Assembly: GCA_001839685.1 (NCBI GenBank)
Contig: MLAK01001045.1
Coordinates: 1-37,006, forward strand
Source of the DNA: Tritrichomonas foetus
Lineage: Eukaryota; Parabasalia; Tritrichomonadida; Tritrichomonadidae
Direction of reading: 5' to 3'
DNA length: 37,006 nt
Positions 10,201-18,893 of this stretch are shown here, piece by piece (position 1 is the first letter of the stretch; each line of letters begins with the position of its first letter). A model generated the notes under the pieces. That model ran no database searches. It was not told the DNA's origin and was given only the letters and a program-made list of their open reading frames with translations. Position numbers and translations under genes: made by a program.

Positions 10201-11872
10201 AGAAGCTTTAAAAATAGGAATGAACTATCATTTAGCTCTTCTTTCAAATGACAAAACCAAACATATTTCATCGACTGCTGTCTCGCAAAGTAATCAACAA
10301 AGTCTACTTTTCGATGAACGTTGTGAAAATCAAACAGAAATTACATGTCGAAGTTTCACACAAGTATTTGATCATTTCACAAATCAATTATCTTTATTAA
10401 TTGGTTTAATCTTTGAAGGAACAGTTCAAAATAATACCGAAGGGCAAAAAGAACTTTTTGACATGAGAAGAATTTATATTGATGATCTTCATCCAATGTT
10501 AACAACGTCTTTCAAACTATTCTCTGAATTTTCCGCCAGTGAAATCAAGAACCATTATATACACCAAATAATTATTTTGGTTGGATCTATTGTCTCTTTA
10601 ATTTTCATTATTATATTCTTACTTTTGCCAATTACACGTGAGATTGGAATGACTTTATATTCCGTTCGATTGCCAATGAAATTAATTGATCCATTGGATA
10701 TTGTAGAAATTCCAAGGATGGTGCAATATCTTCAAGGTGAGTGTGATTGGTCAAGTAATAATGGATCCACTGATAAAGGTTCTGATAAACGGGTTGTTGA
10801 TTTGCTGTTTAATATTTTACGAAGTCCATTAGGTGTTTTTGGATCAGATCTGTCACTTTTATTAGCAAATGATGAATTCTATATGCTTTTGAATACATCA
10901 AGGGAAGCATGTGTTGGACTTCCTTTATCAGATATTTTCTCCACAGTTATCCCATTCGAAAGGGATGAATCACATCCATTTAATAATCTTTTATCAACGG
11001 TTTCACAACTCCAAAGAGGAATATCGCCTGTAAATGTGATGGAAGTTAATTGCGATCTTCAAATTCAAGGGAAAGGAAGAATTCCTGTACTTATTAGATT
11101 AGTCGGTATTGCAGAAACGCAAAACAATGTTGACGATGAAACTGTCTGTGCTGATCATTTTGCTATATTCATCACAGATCTCAAGCCACGTAAAATCCTT
11201 GAAGAAAAGATGAAATTTGAATCAGAAATGACAATGAAACTTCTTGATACTTCAATTCCAAGAATGCTTTCTCAAGTTATTCAAAATGACGAAGGAAATA
11301 ATATTCATACTTTTGAGAATATTCCTCTCGTGATGTTCCAAATAAAGCATGAATCAATTATTAGTGATACAGATGATACTGCCATAAAATTATATTCTCA
11401 TGTTATGAAAGTTTCACATGAACTGAACCAAGTATTTGCAGCAATGGTCCGTTTGATGTACCGTCCTCCTTATTGGTTATATGTATCTGGTTTATCAGTT
11501 GGTGCTGGTGATCCCAATTTTTGTATTAGTGAAGCTTGTCTATTTGCATTAAATGTCGCTGATAAATTCAATGAAATAGAACATGATATGTTTTCCATTA
11601 ACATTGCAATTCATTTTGGATCATGCACAATTGTTGTTGTACCACTTGAATTACCACAGATTGAAATTATTGGACAAGACTTTAAAGTTTTGAAGCATAT
11701 TTTATCTATTTCCGAGCCAGGTGTTGTTGTAGGCACAAAAGAAATGGCGGATGTGATTGTGAACAATCAATGTGGTATTGTTGCTAATTTAATTGGGAAA
11801 GCAGCCAAAGCAGGTGATAAAACATATCCATTATATGCTATTGTCAAGGAAGAAGAAATTATTGCAGATTAA
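7289..11872 (+). CDS. Multi-pass membrane protein with PAS and catalytically degenerate class III cyclase domain
   Basis: This 1527-residue protein has about eight hydrophobic spans between residues 55 and 335, then a cytosolic stretch to about 605. Further spans lie near 612-640, 790-812, 900-925 and 1092-1115, flanking loops rich in N-glycosylation-like motifs. A PAS-like domain follows (about 1167-1295), then a charged signalling helix (about 1300-1335) and a class III adenylate/guanylate cyclase fold (about 1342-1520). This layout is that of the expanded receptor-cyclase family of trichomonads. The cyclase fold is recognisable (GIHTG-like strand AIHFGS, SEPG turn), but catalytic positions are changed. 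The first metal Asp is replaced (MFQI in place of FxDI), the second metal-Asp motif GD is missing (YVSGLSVG), and the Asn/Arg helix reads DFKVLKHIL. It is therefore probably a pseudo-cyclase that dimerises with, or regulates, an active partner. Confidence 0.85.
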   Translation: MITPDEAFNPFEATKLNRNKSSSYHNIIGNINVTMFNYYILNFIHLMNRTVNGIHSISWFRWFILFYRIFFLSVAPFSILWKDYPHLSKPFKIITYILVYVRSDSSYVAQVILFVMYIIFLLFLFILCGTALFMIKKNRRTSTIIHGIYFMTYLIFPVFSGSMAYLFTNFAKSFFLETTIANFFITVIAIISLIALLCLIYSSAVISGSNPIPEISDPLSVWASNCQTLAVLQTILALNHVVMCIMEDQSKLVNGILLLVLVFLIMIPFIMIFCKQVFTVAYLSYEFNLTLISTFCMMNIFTAVLNLGDFIIPFYIITSVWLVSPFALFFSFRLFVNHQLASAFDKLDVKTLEIMELQNERKDGESRTNKNDKNKSAEPNFAPYDQMGIKSGRQAVEFIRAACVFNTQAFLDLSLLKWITLRFPESTFEILQLAFLIPNEENIFHSTFDIYQNQFSPRFIHNMVIFQMVMSIQESSNDLTPTILREVSKQKLSAMKCQSITSKFWTSCYKGDISQMSRMALNLQTNIEKIDSKWRHLLSRYPRSHPILKEYLCFLNGIGCQHGLADNIVRAFPSLAEPKEGGNEDDINMGTLQHAIEKSVDRRPLKSVKLLNITLYVMIILSMLFIFATTIFSIFMCLYFTSSHNFIQSISNIESSISTIGIKSFDIYNNVINARLSLAQDSIMLENAILKALDTSTNDELYQFALFSLPLNFSVDKWDAKIEMNMEESIHILSYFSNAMVSVNNDDPIFSLYKDNMPYIIKLISKIGTYSLNKINVMADFFLIYGRIFHGIVWDVLVLFIIPMIYISLKNIKAEMTYLFSFYINIPHTMLAKFAEGIVGVAAGKSIDRKSQLMRLSASFVQSKTETNEDNENLLGNNVIDGFKVLVGNTSSRASVLPKNFALKAVLVIGLTSAFFAIISSVSFELLRSFIINYSEYLWTERAASERMSSISICCAIISDFCMNFTREEVEEALKIGMNYHLALLSNDKTKHISSTAVSQSNQQSLLFDERCENQTEITCRSFTQVFDHFTNQLSLLIGLIFEGTVQNNTEGQKELFDMRRIYIDDLHPMLTTSFKLFSEFSASEIKNHYIHQIIILVGSIVSLIFIIIFLLLPITREIGMTLYSVRLPMKLIDPLDIVEIPRMVQYLQGECDWSSNNGSTDKGSDKRVVDLLFNILRSPLGVFGSDLSLLLANDEFYMLLNTSREACVGLPLSDIFSTVIPFERDESHPFNNLLSTVSQLQRGISPVNVMEVNCDLQIQGKGRIPVLIRLVGIAETQNNVDDETVCADHFAIFITDLKPRKILEEKMKFESEMTMKLLDTSIPRMLSQVIQNDEGNNIHTFENIPLVMFQIKHESIISDTDDTAIKLYSHVMKVSHELNQVFAAMVRLMYRPPYWLYVSGLSVGAGDPNFCISEACLFALNVADKFNEIEHDMFSINIAIHFGSCTIVVVPLELPQIEIIGQDFKVLKHILSISEPGVVVGTKEMADVIVNNQCGIVANLIGKAAKAGDKTYPLYAIVKEEEIIAD

Positions 11873-12005
11873 TACGTGAATTTTGCGAAAATTATCTCAT
11901 TACCTCTCAATTTGTTATTTAAAAATAGAATGTTTCAAAAATTTAGATATTGTTTTCATATTTTAGAAGATATTTTTAATATTTTTAAAGATTGGTGATT
12001 TAAGT

Positions 12006-12483
12006 TTATTGTTCATCATTGTATAAATTTTCGGGAAAAGTAGTTGCTGTCAGTGTGGCTTTGTCCAATTTGATTTTCTTGTTATGGTTCTGATTGTTTT
12101 TGGGTTTACATTTATTATCCTCCAGTGGTTGATTCTCATAAATTTGATGATGATGAATATGATGGTGATGGTGATGATTTCCTCGATTCTCAACATTCTC
12201 ATTTCCCAGAGATTTAATGTTGTTGTTTGTCACCTTCTTCGTTGTTCAAATCGGTATCATGATGATGATGATGATGATGATGGTGATGTTCATAATTCAT
12301 GGAATGTTGAATTACTAAATTATTATCATTTAATTTTTCTTCAGAAACTGGAATTGTATCTTGTTGATCAATTGGAATCTCTTCTTCCTTCATTGCTTCT
12401 ACCAATGAATGTGTTTCATCTTCTTTCAGGATTTCTTCTTTTTCTAAAATAGTTATTTCATCATCTCCATGTTTTCCAGACAT
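12006..12483 (-). pseudogene. Histidine-rich acidic protein gene interrupted by a frameshift
   Basis: The ATG at 12483 opens an 89-residue frame that is acidic and Asn-rich. It carries a run of ten His near residue 66 and stops at TAA (12216-12214). A second frame, offset by one base and overlapping at 12214-12233, continues to 12006. It encodes the same kind of sequence: N-rich, a second His block broken by one Ile, then a Lys/Asn-rich tail. The second frame has no ATG of its own. The simplest reading is one gene of about 160 codons broken by a single-base change, either real or a sequence error. The His runs are encoded by (CAT)n microsatellite-like DNA. His-rich acidic proteins often bind Zn, Ni or Cu; that role is only suggested by composition. 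No named family is recognised. Confidence 0.6.
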
Positions 12484-13086
12484 TGTATATTAATAAATGA
12501 ACTCAACAAAAAGAAATTTGATATTAGCGGCGTTTTTATTTGTGTTGGATATCCGCAAAATGAAAGTTATCGTCATAAATTTCAAAATTGATCAAGAATC
12601 ATTATTTCTTTTCATCAAATAAATGAAATTAAGGCAACAAGTTAGATTTTTATCGTTGAAAATTTAGCATTGAAAAAGAGTTTGTGAATTGTCTAATAGA
12701 TTTTTCAATATTGGGCGAATATGAAAAAAAGGGAAATTTTGTATTAGGAAAGACATTCTAATCATTTAAGGGTATAAATACCGAAGATAGAAATATTTAT
12801 TAATAATCACGAGCGAATCAGATTCCTTTTCAGAAATAAAGAAAACTATTTTGGTATTCATTAATAAAAAGTGTGTTTGTGTATACTATCATTTATAATA
12901 ATATGAGAAGGTGATGGAAAATGAAAAAATTCGGGTTTGACCAATTCGAAAAAAAAATATGTCATCAATCATTTCATGTTAAGAAGAAGATTTATCTGAT
13001 TTAAAATGTTATGAAATGATTAAAAAAAAAATTGATTTTTGTTTTCAATGACATGTGATGTAAAAAATTACGGAATCAAGACCAAA
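12484..13086. other. Divergent intergenic gap, nothing further recognised
   Basis: About 600 bases of AT-rich sequence lie between the His-rich gene (leftward) and the RBR ligase gene (rightward). A TATCGTT box occurs at 12651-12657, but it is over 400 bases from the RBR start. I see no RNA gene, tandem repeat or credible ORF. Confidence 0.4.
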
Positions 13087-14463
13087 ATGAGCGATATTGA
13101 TTTTGGAGATTTATCCAGTGACACCCAAACCGAGTCAGAACATGATGAAATCACAGATTTATCGTTTTACGAGAAAATTAAACTTTCAGCCAAAAATATG
13201 GCCGAAATTTTCGATATCCACGAAGACGTCGCTTTTCAATGTTTACAAACCGTTCGATGGAATACAGAAAAGTGTATGAACGATTTTTCAGAAGACAGAA
13301 GTAAGTTTTTATCGGAAAATAATATTTCAGAAGAAGATTGTCGCAAACCGAGAACTTTACATCAATTTTCTGGAATTGATATACCACAATGTTCAGTTTG
13401 CTTCGAAGAAGTTTCCCCGGACAAACTTTTTGCCCTCCCTTGCAATCATTACTTCTGTGAAAATTGCTGGCATGATCATATCATGTTGAATATCTCCAAC
13501 GGCAAATCAATGATCAGATGTATGGCTTCAGACTGTCGTTCCTTGATCCTTCCAAGTGATGTGAGTTTCATCTGTGGTGAAGAAGCATTCAAAAAGTTTG
13601 AAGAAAAGCTTGCAGCTGTTTCTGTGAGTGTCTCTAAAGAGGTTAAAAGATGTATTAATCCAAAATGTCAGCTGTCACTTAGTGTTGATTCAATTGGACT
13701 ATGTGGAATTGCCAAATGCAAATGTGGAACTAGAATGTGTTGGAAATGTGGAAATGAATCGCATGCGCCTTTAAGTTGTAACAAAATGAATGAATGGCAA
13801 ATTGCTGCTGAAACTGGTTCAAAAAAACAATTGGTTATTTCAAACACTAAACCATGTGGGAAATGTGGAGCCCGAATAGAAAAAACCGGAGGGTGTAATC
13901 ACATGAAATGTGTAAATTGTGGATTTGAATTTTGTTGGATTTGTGGTCATGAATGGGATACTCATGAAGGCGAAAAATATGCTTGTAATGAATATAAAAA
14001 TTTAGATGACATTGTTGCATCAAATCATAAAGAAGATGCACGAATTGCACACTATTATAGTCGCTATTTCGAGCATCATACATCAATTATTATTGAAAAA
14101 GAAAAAGAAAATGAATTTAAAGATAAATTAACCAAAATTTTATCTAGATCTTCACTCAATTCTCAACTTTCGTCTGAAGAAATCTGTGAAAAAATCAATA
14201 AAATAACAGATGTTCGGGATTTTGCAAGATCTGTGCTTACATGGAGCTATCCACACGCCTATATGATGGAAGAAGGAAGTACTGAACTAAAATTGTTTGA
14301 ATTTGTTCAAAAAGAACTTGAAATGAGTATGGAACGATTATTATTTTATATACATTTAGATGGATCATTCCCATCATTTAAACGACTGATGCATATGGTT
14401 AATATGGTTGAGAAATCTACAGAAAGTTTACTGAAACATGTTGACCTTGCATCAAAAATATAA
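13087..14463 (+). CDS. RBR-type E3 ubiquitin ligase, Ariadne-like
   Basis: This 458-residue protein has the complete Ariadne layout. An acidic N-terminus and UBA-like helix region precede RING1 (from Cys103, CSVC...CNHYFCENCW). An IBR domain (about 188-232) and RING2 (from Cys257) follow, with the GGCNHMKC motif whose first Cys, residue 270, is the catalytic thioester cysteine. A long helical C-terminal Ariadne domain (about 310-455) includes the Y/H/E-rich first helix. RBR ligases take ubiquitin from an E2 onto this cysteine and then transfer it to substrate; the Ariadne domain normally autoinhibits and releases on neddylated cullin binding. All zinc ligands look intact. The frame is open back to a TTG at 13039; an ATG at 13048 is possible, but 13087 (MSDID...) gives the acidic N-terminus typical of the family. 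It is convergent with the Pmp-like gene. Confidence 0.92.
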   Translation: MSDIDFGDLSSDTQTESEHDEITDLSFYEKIKLSAKNMAEIFDIHEDVAFQCLQTVRWNTEKCMNDFSEDRSKFLSENNISEEDCRKPRTLHQFSGIDIPQCSVCFEEVSPDKLFALPCNHYFCENCWHDHIMLNISNGKSMIRCMASDCRSLILPSDVSFICGEEAFKKFEEKLAAVSVSVSKEVKRCINPKCQLSLSVDSIGLCGIAKCKCGTRMCWKCGNESHAPLSCNKMNEWQIAAETGSKKQLVISNTKPCGKCGARIEKTGGCNHMKCVNCGFEFCWICGHEWDTHEGEKYACNEYKNLDDIVASNHKEDARIAHYYSRYFEHHTSIIIEKEKENEFKDKLTKILSRSSLNSQLSSEEICEKINKITDVRDFARSVLTWSYPHAYMMEEGSTELKLFEFVQKELEMSMERLLFYIHLDGSFPSFKRLMHMVNMVEKSTESLLKHVDLASKI

Positions 14464-14588
14464 TTTTTTTATGTTTGTGTAAATATTTTTATTCTTACTT
14501 TACCCTTTATTATTTTTTTTTTAAATTTTATTTCTCAAAAAATAAGAGATGAAAATAGGAATTTTATATATATTTATAAAAACAAAAA

Positions 14589-16577
14589 TTAGAATTGTAA
14601 TTCTCTTGACAATTCATTGATTACATAATTTAAATCGTATTCATCTTGTGAAATGCAAAATTCCGAATAAGAGGCACTTTCAGGAGTGGATTCTTCAATT
14701 GAAGAATCGAATGTATAATATGAATAAGATGACGAATATTCACTTGGAGTTTCTTCTGTTGATATATCAAAGTTTGGTGGATCATTATCATTGATTTGGT
14801 TTAATTTCTTTTTAATATAATAAACTGAAAATACAATAGAAACTATGATTATTACAAATGAAAATGACGCTGGAACCGCAGCTTTAATTAATTCCTCTTT
14901 AGTAAAGCCATTATTTCCACTTATTTCTGCTTTGTAATATGGATCTGGGACTTTTGTCTGAGCTGGTGTGAAGAAATTTGATGGAGTGAATACAGATGAT
15001 GGAGTAAAAGGATCTGATGCTATGTTATAATTCTTATCAGTTGATTTTGAAAATGATAATGAAAAAGAAAAGCAATGGGAATGTGAAAACTCTTTTGAAC
15101 TTGAAAATCTGTCTGTGGGAGTAAATGAATCAGTTTGGCTGAATGATAATGTTGGTGGAGGAGTAAAAGTGACAGAAGGTGAAAAAAAAGAAGATTGAGA
15201 AAAAACACTGGAGGCTGTAAAAGGTTCCGAATTTGAAAATTCATGGGAAATAGTAAATTCTATAGATTCAGTAAAAACCGAAGATAAAGTAAATTCTTTA
15301 GACATTGTAAATAATTCTGATTCACTAAAAGTATTAGAGTGTGAAAATATACTTGTGTCTGTGAATATATTGGAAAAAGTAAAGGAGTGAGAACTGGAAA
15401 ATGAACCTGAATTAGAAAAAACTAAAGACATAGTAAATTGCTGAGAATATGAAAATTCTGCAGATGGAGTAATGCATACCATTGATGTCAAAAAAAAGGT
15501 ATTGCTGTTTATTAAATTTGTTGAAGGAAAAAGAAATTCATAATCATGTCCATTTAATCGGGCTTTAAAATCTTGCTCTGTTAAATCAGTATAAACACTA
15601 CTAAATTGTAATTTTAGTTTGGTGTTTTTAAGTGCAAAATATAAAATGTCTGATGAAGGAGTCGCATAATTTCGAATGAATACAGTATTATAAATTGAAA
15701 GTTCATCCACTTTGGGTGATCCAGTAATAGGAATATCAATTAACGCTGCACCTATACCATGATTAATAATATTATCGATAAAATTGATATAATTGAATCC
15801 ATAACTTTTATCACCACCGATATAAATCATGGATGAACCAGAATTATTACATATATTGACTCTGTCGAATTCAATTTCATAAAATCCAGAAATCATATGA
15901 CATCCAGCATTGTTAACACATTTGCAATATGTTTGATTCAAATTTGTAATAATCGGATCCATTCCATAAAAATAGAATAAAAAATAAGATGATGCCTCAT
16001 TATCAGTCATTGGGCAAGCTATACAAGACACTTGATCAATCTCTGACCTTGTCCAATCGGTTTCTCCTGGTTTTTGTGAAGCCAATAAAGCATTTCCATA
16101 ATCAACTGAACAACAGTTTGAAAAAAAAGTATATTTGATGCTTGAAGTCTTACACATATAAAAAATCGCTCCCCCATCACGTCCAGCACAATTTTCAAAA
16201 ACAGAATTTGTTACTACAAATACAGCTCCAATTATATCATTATATATTGCTCCACCATCATCATTGCTCGATTTACAGCCTGAAAAACAGCATTGATCAA
16301 CAGAAAATGATGTTTCACTTGAACCAACAATTTTTCTCTCATAAATGACGCTTTCATTGAATGCTGTGCTTGATAACTTTACTGTATTCGTTGTGAAATA
16401 TGAAAATCGAAATTTGTATAAGTTTAATGCACTTTTGATATGACATATATATAAAAAATTTGAAAAGCTGTGCGAAATGATAAAGTTTTGTCCTTGAAAA
16501 CTCATTAAAGAGAGTGATAGGATTGGGGAATATTGATAAATAGAATGAATGCTAAGTGCATTAAATGTAAAATTCAT
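14589..16577 (-). CDS. Pmp-like surface protein with F[ST]xSxx repeat stalk
   Basis: The N-terminal half is a beta-helix of the polymorphic outer membrane protein type, with GGAIY and GGAIF motifs each paired with Cys-rich FENC/FSNC strands, around residues 95-160 and onward. Residues about 380-540 are near-perfect six-residue repeats of the form F-[ST]-x-S-x-x. A single membrane span follows (about residues 566-590, VIIIVSIVFSVYYI), then a Lys-rich stop-transfer and a 70-residue acidic, Ser/Tyr/Glu-rich cytoplasmic tail with several tyrosines that could serve in sorting or phosphorylation. Trichomonads carry families of such adhesin-like surface proteins. The frame continues upstream of 16577 without an ATG (a TTG at 16601), and no signal peptide is obvious. 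The 5' end may therefore be truncated or frameshifted, and the ATG at 16577 is a best guess. Surface location is inferred. Confidence 0.75.
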   Translation of the reverse strand: MNFTFNALSIHSIYQYSPILSLSLMSFQGQNFIISHSFSNFLYICHIKSALNLYKFRFSYFTTNTVKLSSTAFNESVIYERKIVGSSETSFSVDQCCFSGCKSSNDDGGAIYNDIIGAVFVVTNSVFENCAGRDGGAIFYMCKTSSIKYTFFSNCCSVDYGNALLASQKPGETDWTRSEIDQVSCIACPMTDNEASSYFLFYFYGMDPIITNLNQTYCKCVNNAGCHMISGFYEIEFDRVNICNNSGSSMIYIGGDKSYGFNYINFIDNIINHGIGAALIDIPITGSPKVDELSIYNTVFIRNYATPSSDILYFALKNTKLKLQFSSVYTDLTEQDFKARLNGHDYEFLFPSTNLINSNTFFLTSMVCITPSAEFSYSQQFTMSLVFSNSGSFSSSHSFTFSNIFTDTSIFSHSNTFSESELFTMSKEFTLSSVFTESIEFTISHEFSNSEPFTASSVFSQSSFFSPSVTFTPPPTLSFSQTDSFTPTDRFSSSKEFSHSHCFSFSLSFSKSTDKNYNIASDPFTPSSVFTPSNFFTPAQTKVPDPYYKAEISGNNGFTKEELIKAAVPASFSFVIIIVSIVFSVYYIKKKLNQINDNDPPNFDISTEETPSEYSSSYSYYTFDSSIEESTPESASYSEFCISQDEYDLNYVINELSRELQF
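14961..15437 (-). repeat. Coding hexapeptide repeat array, F-[ST]-x-S-x-x
   Basis: About 26 consecutive six-codon units lie within the Pmp-like gene. Phe starts each unit and Ser or Thr occupies the second and usually the fourth position. One interruption of about 14 residues occurs near 15030-15065. DNA identity between units is low while the protein pattern is strict, so the array is old and under selection for the pattern. Confidence 0.85.
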
Positions 16578-17223
16578 CAACAAATTTGATACATCATTCA
16601 AAATTGTGTTATAACATAAAATCGATTTCTTTTCTGAAAAACGAAATCAATGAATCAATCTGTTTATTGAAAGCTTTATATTTCTCCAAAAAATTCACGA
16701 CGATTCAATTCGTTGCATATTATTTTGTGATGATTCATTATTAGAAATAATCAGCGAAATTAATATAAGATCAGGAACATCAACAATTATAGCAGTTTGA
16801 AATGGAACATTATGATCTCACCAAAGCTATATCAAAGAACAGGAAGAGTACTTAAAGTAGAGGCCTTATCTGATAGAAATGCTTAATATCATGATATAAT
16901 ATTATTCTTATTGTTTATGATATACATCTAAAATAAAACTATATTTTAACAACAGGTTTTCGAGATATACAAAGCTTAATAAATGGAAGGTATTTTAATA
17001 GCTTGCCCAAAGACTCTGAGCAGGAGCATCAATAAAAAGTAATTATCGATCAACAGAACCAGTTTCAAGGAAACAATGAAATGATCATAAAAACAGTTAA
17101 AATAAAGATGAACCAAAACTCAAAGAAAATATAATTTCTTGATTTTTAATAAAACTGTTTCTGCTTTTTAGATTTTTTTAAACACAAATGGTATATTTTA
17201 TTTAATTATACTTCATTCCAATA
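16578..17223. other. Intergenic gap, nothing recognised
   Basis: About 645 bases of AT-rich DNA lie upstream of the Pmp-like gene and downstream of the SAM/ZC2HC gene. The first ~80 bases extend the Pmp-like frame without a start codon (its frame closes at a TGA upstream). I see no RNA gene, hairpin or repeat. Confidence 0.4.
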
Positions 17224-17961
17224 TCACCATCTTCTATTCTTTCCGGAATTCATCCTCTGGCATACTGGAATATGCTTCTTCGCTTGTTCCTCACCGAATT
17301 TTCGACCACAATTTGGACATTGTACAAGATCGGGCGGCTCTTCAATTGGTGGAAGCTCTGGTGGCGGTCCTACTGCTCTGCCTTCTTCTAAAGCCTTTTC
17401 GTAAGCCATGTATTTTCTTGCAGCGCGGATTTGTTCGACCATTTTGTCGTGATCCCTTTTGCACTTTGGAACGTTTTCTGGATCGCAATTTGCGTAGGGG
17501 ATGCGCTTAGATGAGGTTGTTGTTGGCCTGCTTCCTTTAGAAGATGATCTCCCTTTCGATGTTGATCCCATTGAATTCGTTGATGATCTTGTTGGCGTTG
17601 ATGTTGAAGTTGATCCGGTTGATTGGCGAGTTTTTGCTGCTGCTGTTGAAGGCTTTGGTGTAGCTTTTGGTGAGGAGTAACTCTCGTATGGATCTTCTCG
17701 AATTCGTTGCGGGCTTGAAAAAGATGCGGTCGAAGAGGAAGGAGGGTGGTAACTAGCTGTGACGTCTTTTATCCATTTCATTACGTGAAGGCGCGGACCG
17801 ACCTTCGTTATTCCAATTTCTTTCAAATGATCATCTGTCATAATCGGGAGGGCGCACCCTTCGATTTCATGCTTTAAAAAGCAACTTGCTGCATCATCCA
17901 AGCCATTTTTTTTCAGTTGATTGACGACATCATTGACATCCCAAGATTCGAAATCACCCAT
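17224..17961 (-). CDS. SAM-domain protein with C-terminal ZC2HC zinc finger
   Basis: This 245-residue protein begins with a SAM domain (about residues 4-66; SWDVNDVVNQL ... HLKEIGITKVGPRLHV is the classic SAM pattern). A Ser/Thr/Pro-rich disordered linker (about 70-155) and a Lys/Glu-rich helix follow. At the end is a ZC2HC-type finger with Cys215, Cys218, His230 and Cys234 (C-x2-C-x11-H-x3-C). SAM domains form homo- or hetero-oligomers. ZC2HC1-type fingers occur in eukaryotic proteins of poorly known role, several of them tied to cilia. The combination suggests an adaptor. It is divergently paired with the gene at 18201, only 239 bases away, so the two may be co-regulated. The ATG at 17961 starts directly with the domain. 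Confidence 0.8.
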   Translation of the reverse strand: MGDFESWDVNDVVNQLKKNGLDDAASCFLKHEIEGCALPIMTDDHLKEIGITKVGPRLHVMKWIKDVTASYHPPSSSTASFSSPQRIREDPYESYSSPKATPKPSTAAAKTRQSTGSTSTSTPTRSSTNSMGSTSKGRSSSKGSRPTTTSSKRIPYANCDPENVPKCKRDHDKMVEQIRAARKYMAYEKALEEGRAVGPPPELPPIEEPPDLVQCPNCGRKFGEEQAKKHIPVCQRMNSGKNRRW

Positions 17962-18200
17962 TTTATATTGACAACTTTTTCTTAAATTTACTTTTTATTC
18001 GACTTTTTCTTAAGAAAATAACAAATCATTTTTGTAGCATTATATGGTCAATTTCCTTCAAAGTGATATTTTACACTTTTTCTATATATAAATGGCCATT
18101 AGAATTCCAAATCAAACTATCAGTTAAATTCGATCAAAACATATTTTGACTTTTTCAGATATGAGACCATTTAATAAGTGAAATACTTCAGATATTAAAA

Positions 18201-18893
18201 ATGAGATCTTATCGTTCTTCTTCCCCATATCGGAACTCTCCAAGTTACAACAAATCAAGTAAATCAAATAAATCAAGACAGTCACCACCACACGATTCCA
18301 GCCCCGAATCTAATTACAGCGATTTAAGAAATATAGCAGATCGATTAAATGATATCATCGAAAGATCCAACCAAATAGATACTCAACTATCTCGAATTGA
18401 AGAACTGAGAAAGCGAACACCACCATCAAAGAAGAAATCATCTCCTTCGTATAACAATTATCAAAACGATTATTTATCACCAATCGCAAATCAAGAATCA
18501 CCTCCCTCGTACCGCTCCAAATCGAGCAGATCACCAACAGCAAATCCACTCAACCAAACAACAACTGAATCTTTTAATCCTTCAATCACACCAATTGACC
18601 ATTCGATGAATAATTTAATGGGTGGAGTTCCAAATCAATACGCAAGTTCAAAAAGATCATCAAGTCCCAGAGCAACACCAACAAATGTATCTTTCACCCC
18701 AACAAGCAGGCAATCTCCCATAAATTATTTTCCTGGAGATGCCTCATCGTTGACCCAACAGAGCCAATCTGGAGTGACTCTTGATCAGATATTTAATGCT
18801 ATCTGCGAACTTAGGCAGGAAGTAGCAGAAATTTCTGCAAACCAAGCTGAGATGAAACTCGAAATTGGACGCCTCAAAAGAAATATGAAATAA
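18201..18893 (+). CDS. Ser/Pro-rich disordered protein with short C-terminal coiled coil
   Basis: This 230-residue protein consists mostly of low-complexity Ser, Pro, Asn, Tyr and Lys sequence with many SP and SPS sites that could be phosphorylated. A short helix near residues 40-75 and a C-terminal leucine-containing coiled coil (about 190-230) flank the disordered middle. There are no enzyme motifs, membrane segments or recognisable family. The ATG at 18201 follows an in-frame stop closely. Coding character is supported by the long frame and clean amphipathic C-terminus. It shares a 239-base divergent promoter with the SAM/ZC2HC gene, which makes a shared cytoskeletal role conceivable but unproven. 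Confidence 0.75.
   Translation: MRSYRSSSPYRNSPSYNKSSKSNKSRQSPPHDSSPESNYSDLRNIADRLNDIIERSNQIDTQLSRIEELRKRTPPSKKKSSPSYNNYQNDYLSPIANQESPPSYRSKSSRSPTANPLNQTTTESFNPSITPIDHSMNNLMGGVPNQYASSKRSSSPRATPTNVSFTPTSRQSPINYFPGDASSLTQQSQSGVTLDQIFNAICELRQEVAEISANQAEMKLEIGRLKRNMK

Noticed and set aside
12084..12452. Plus-strand ORF over the His-rich gene
   Set aside because: It is the antisense shadow of the (CAT)n runs and has no coding composition.
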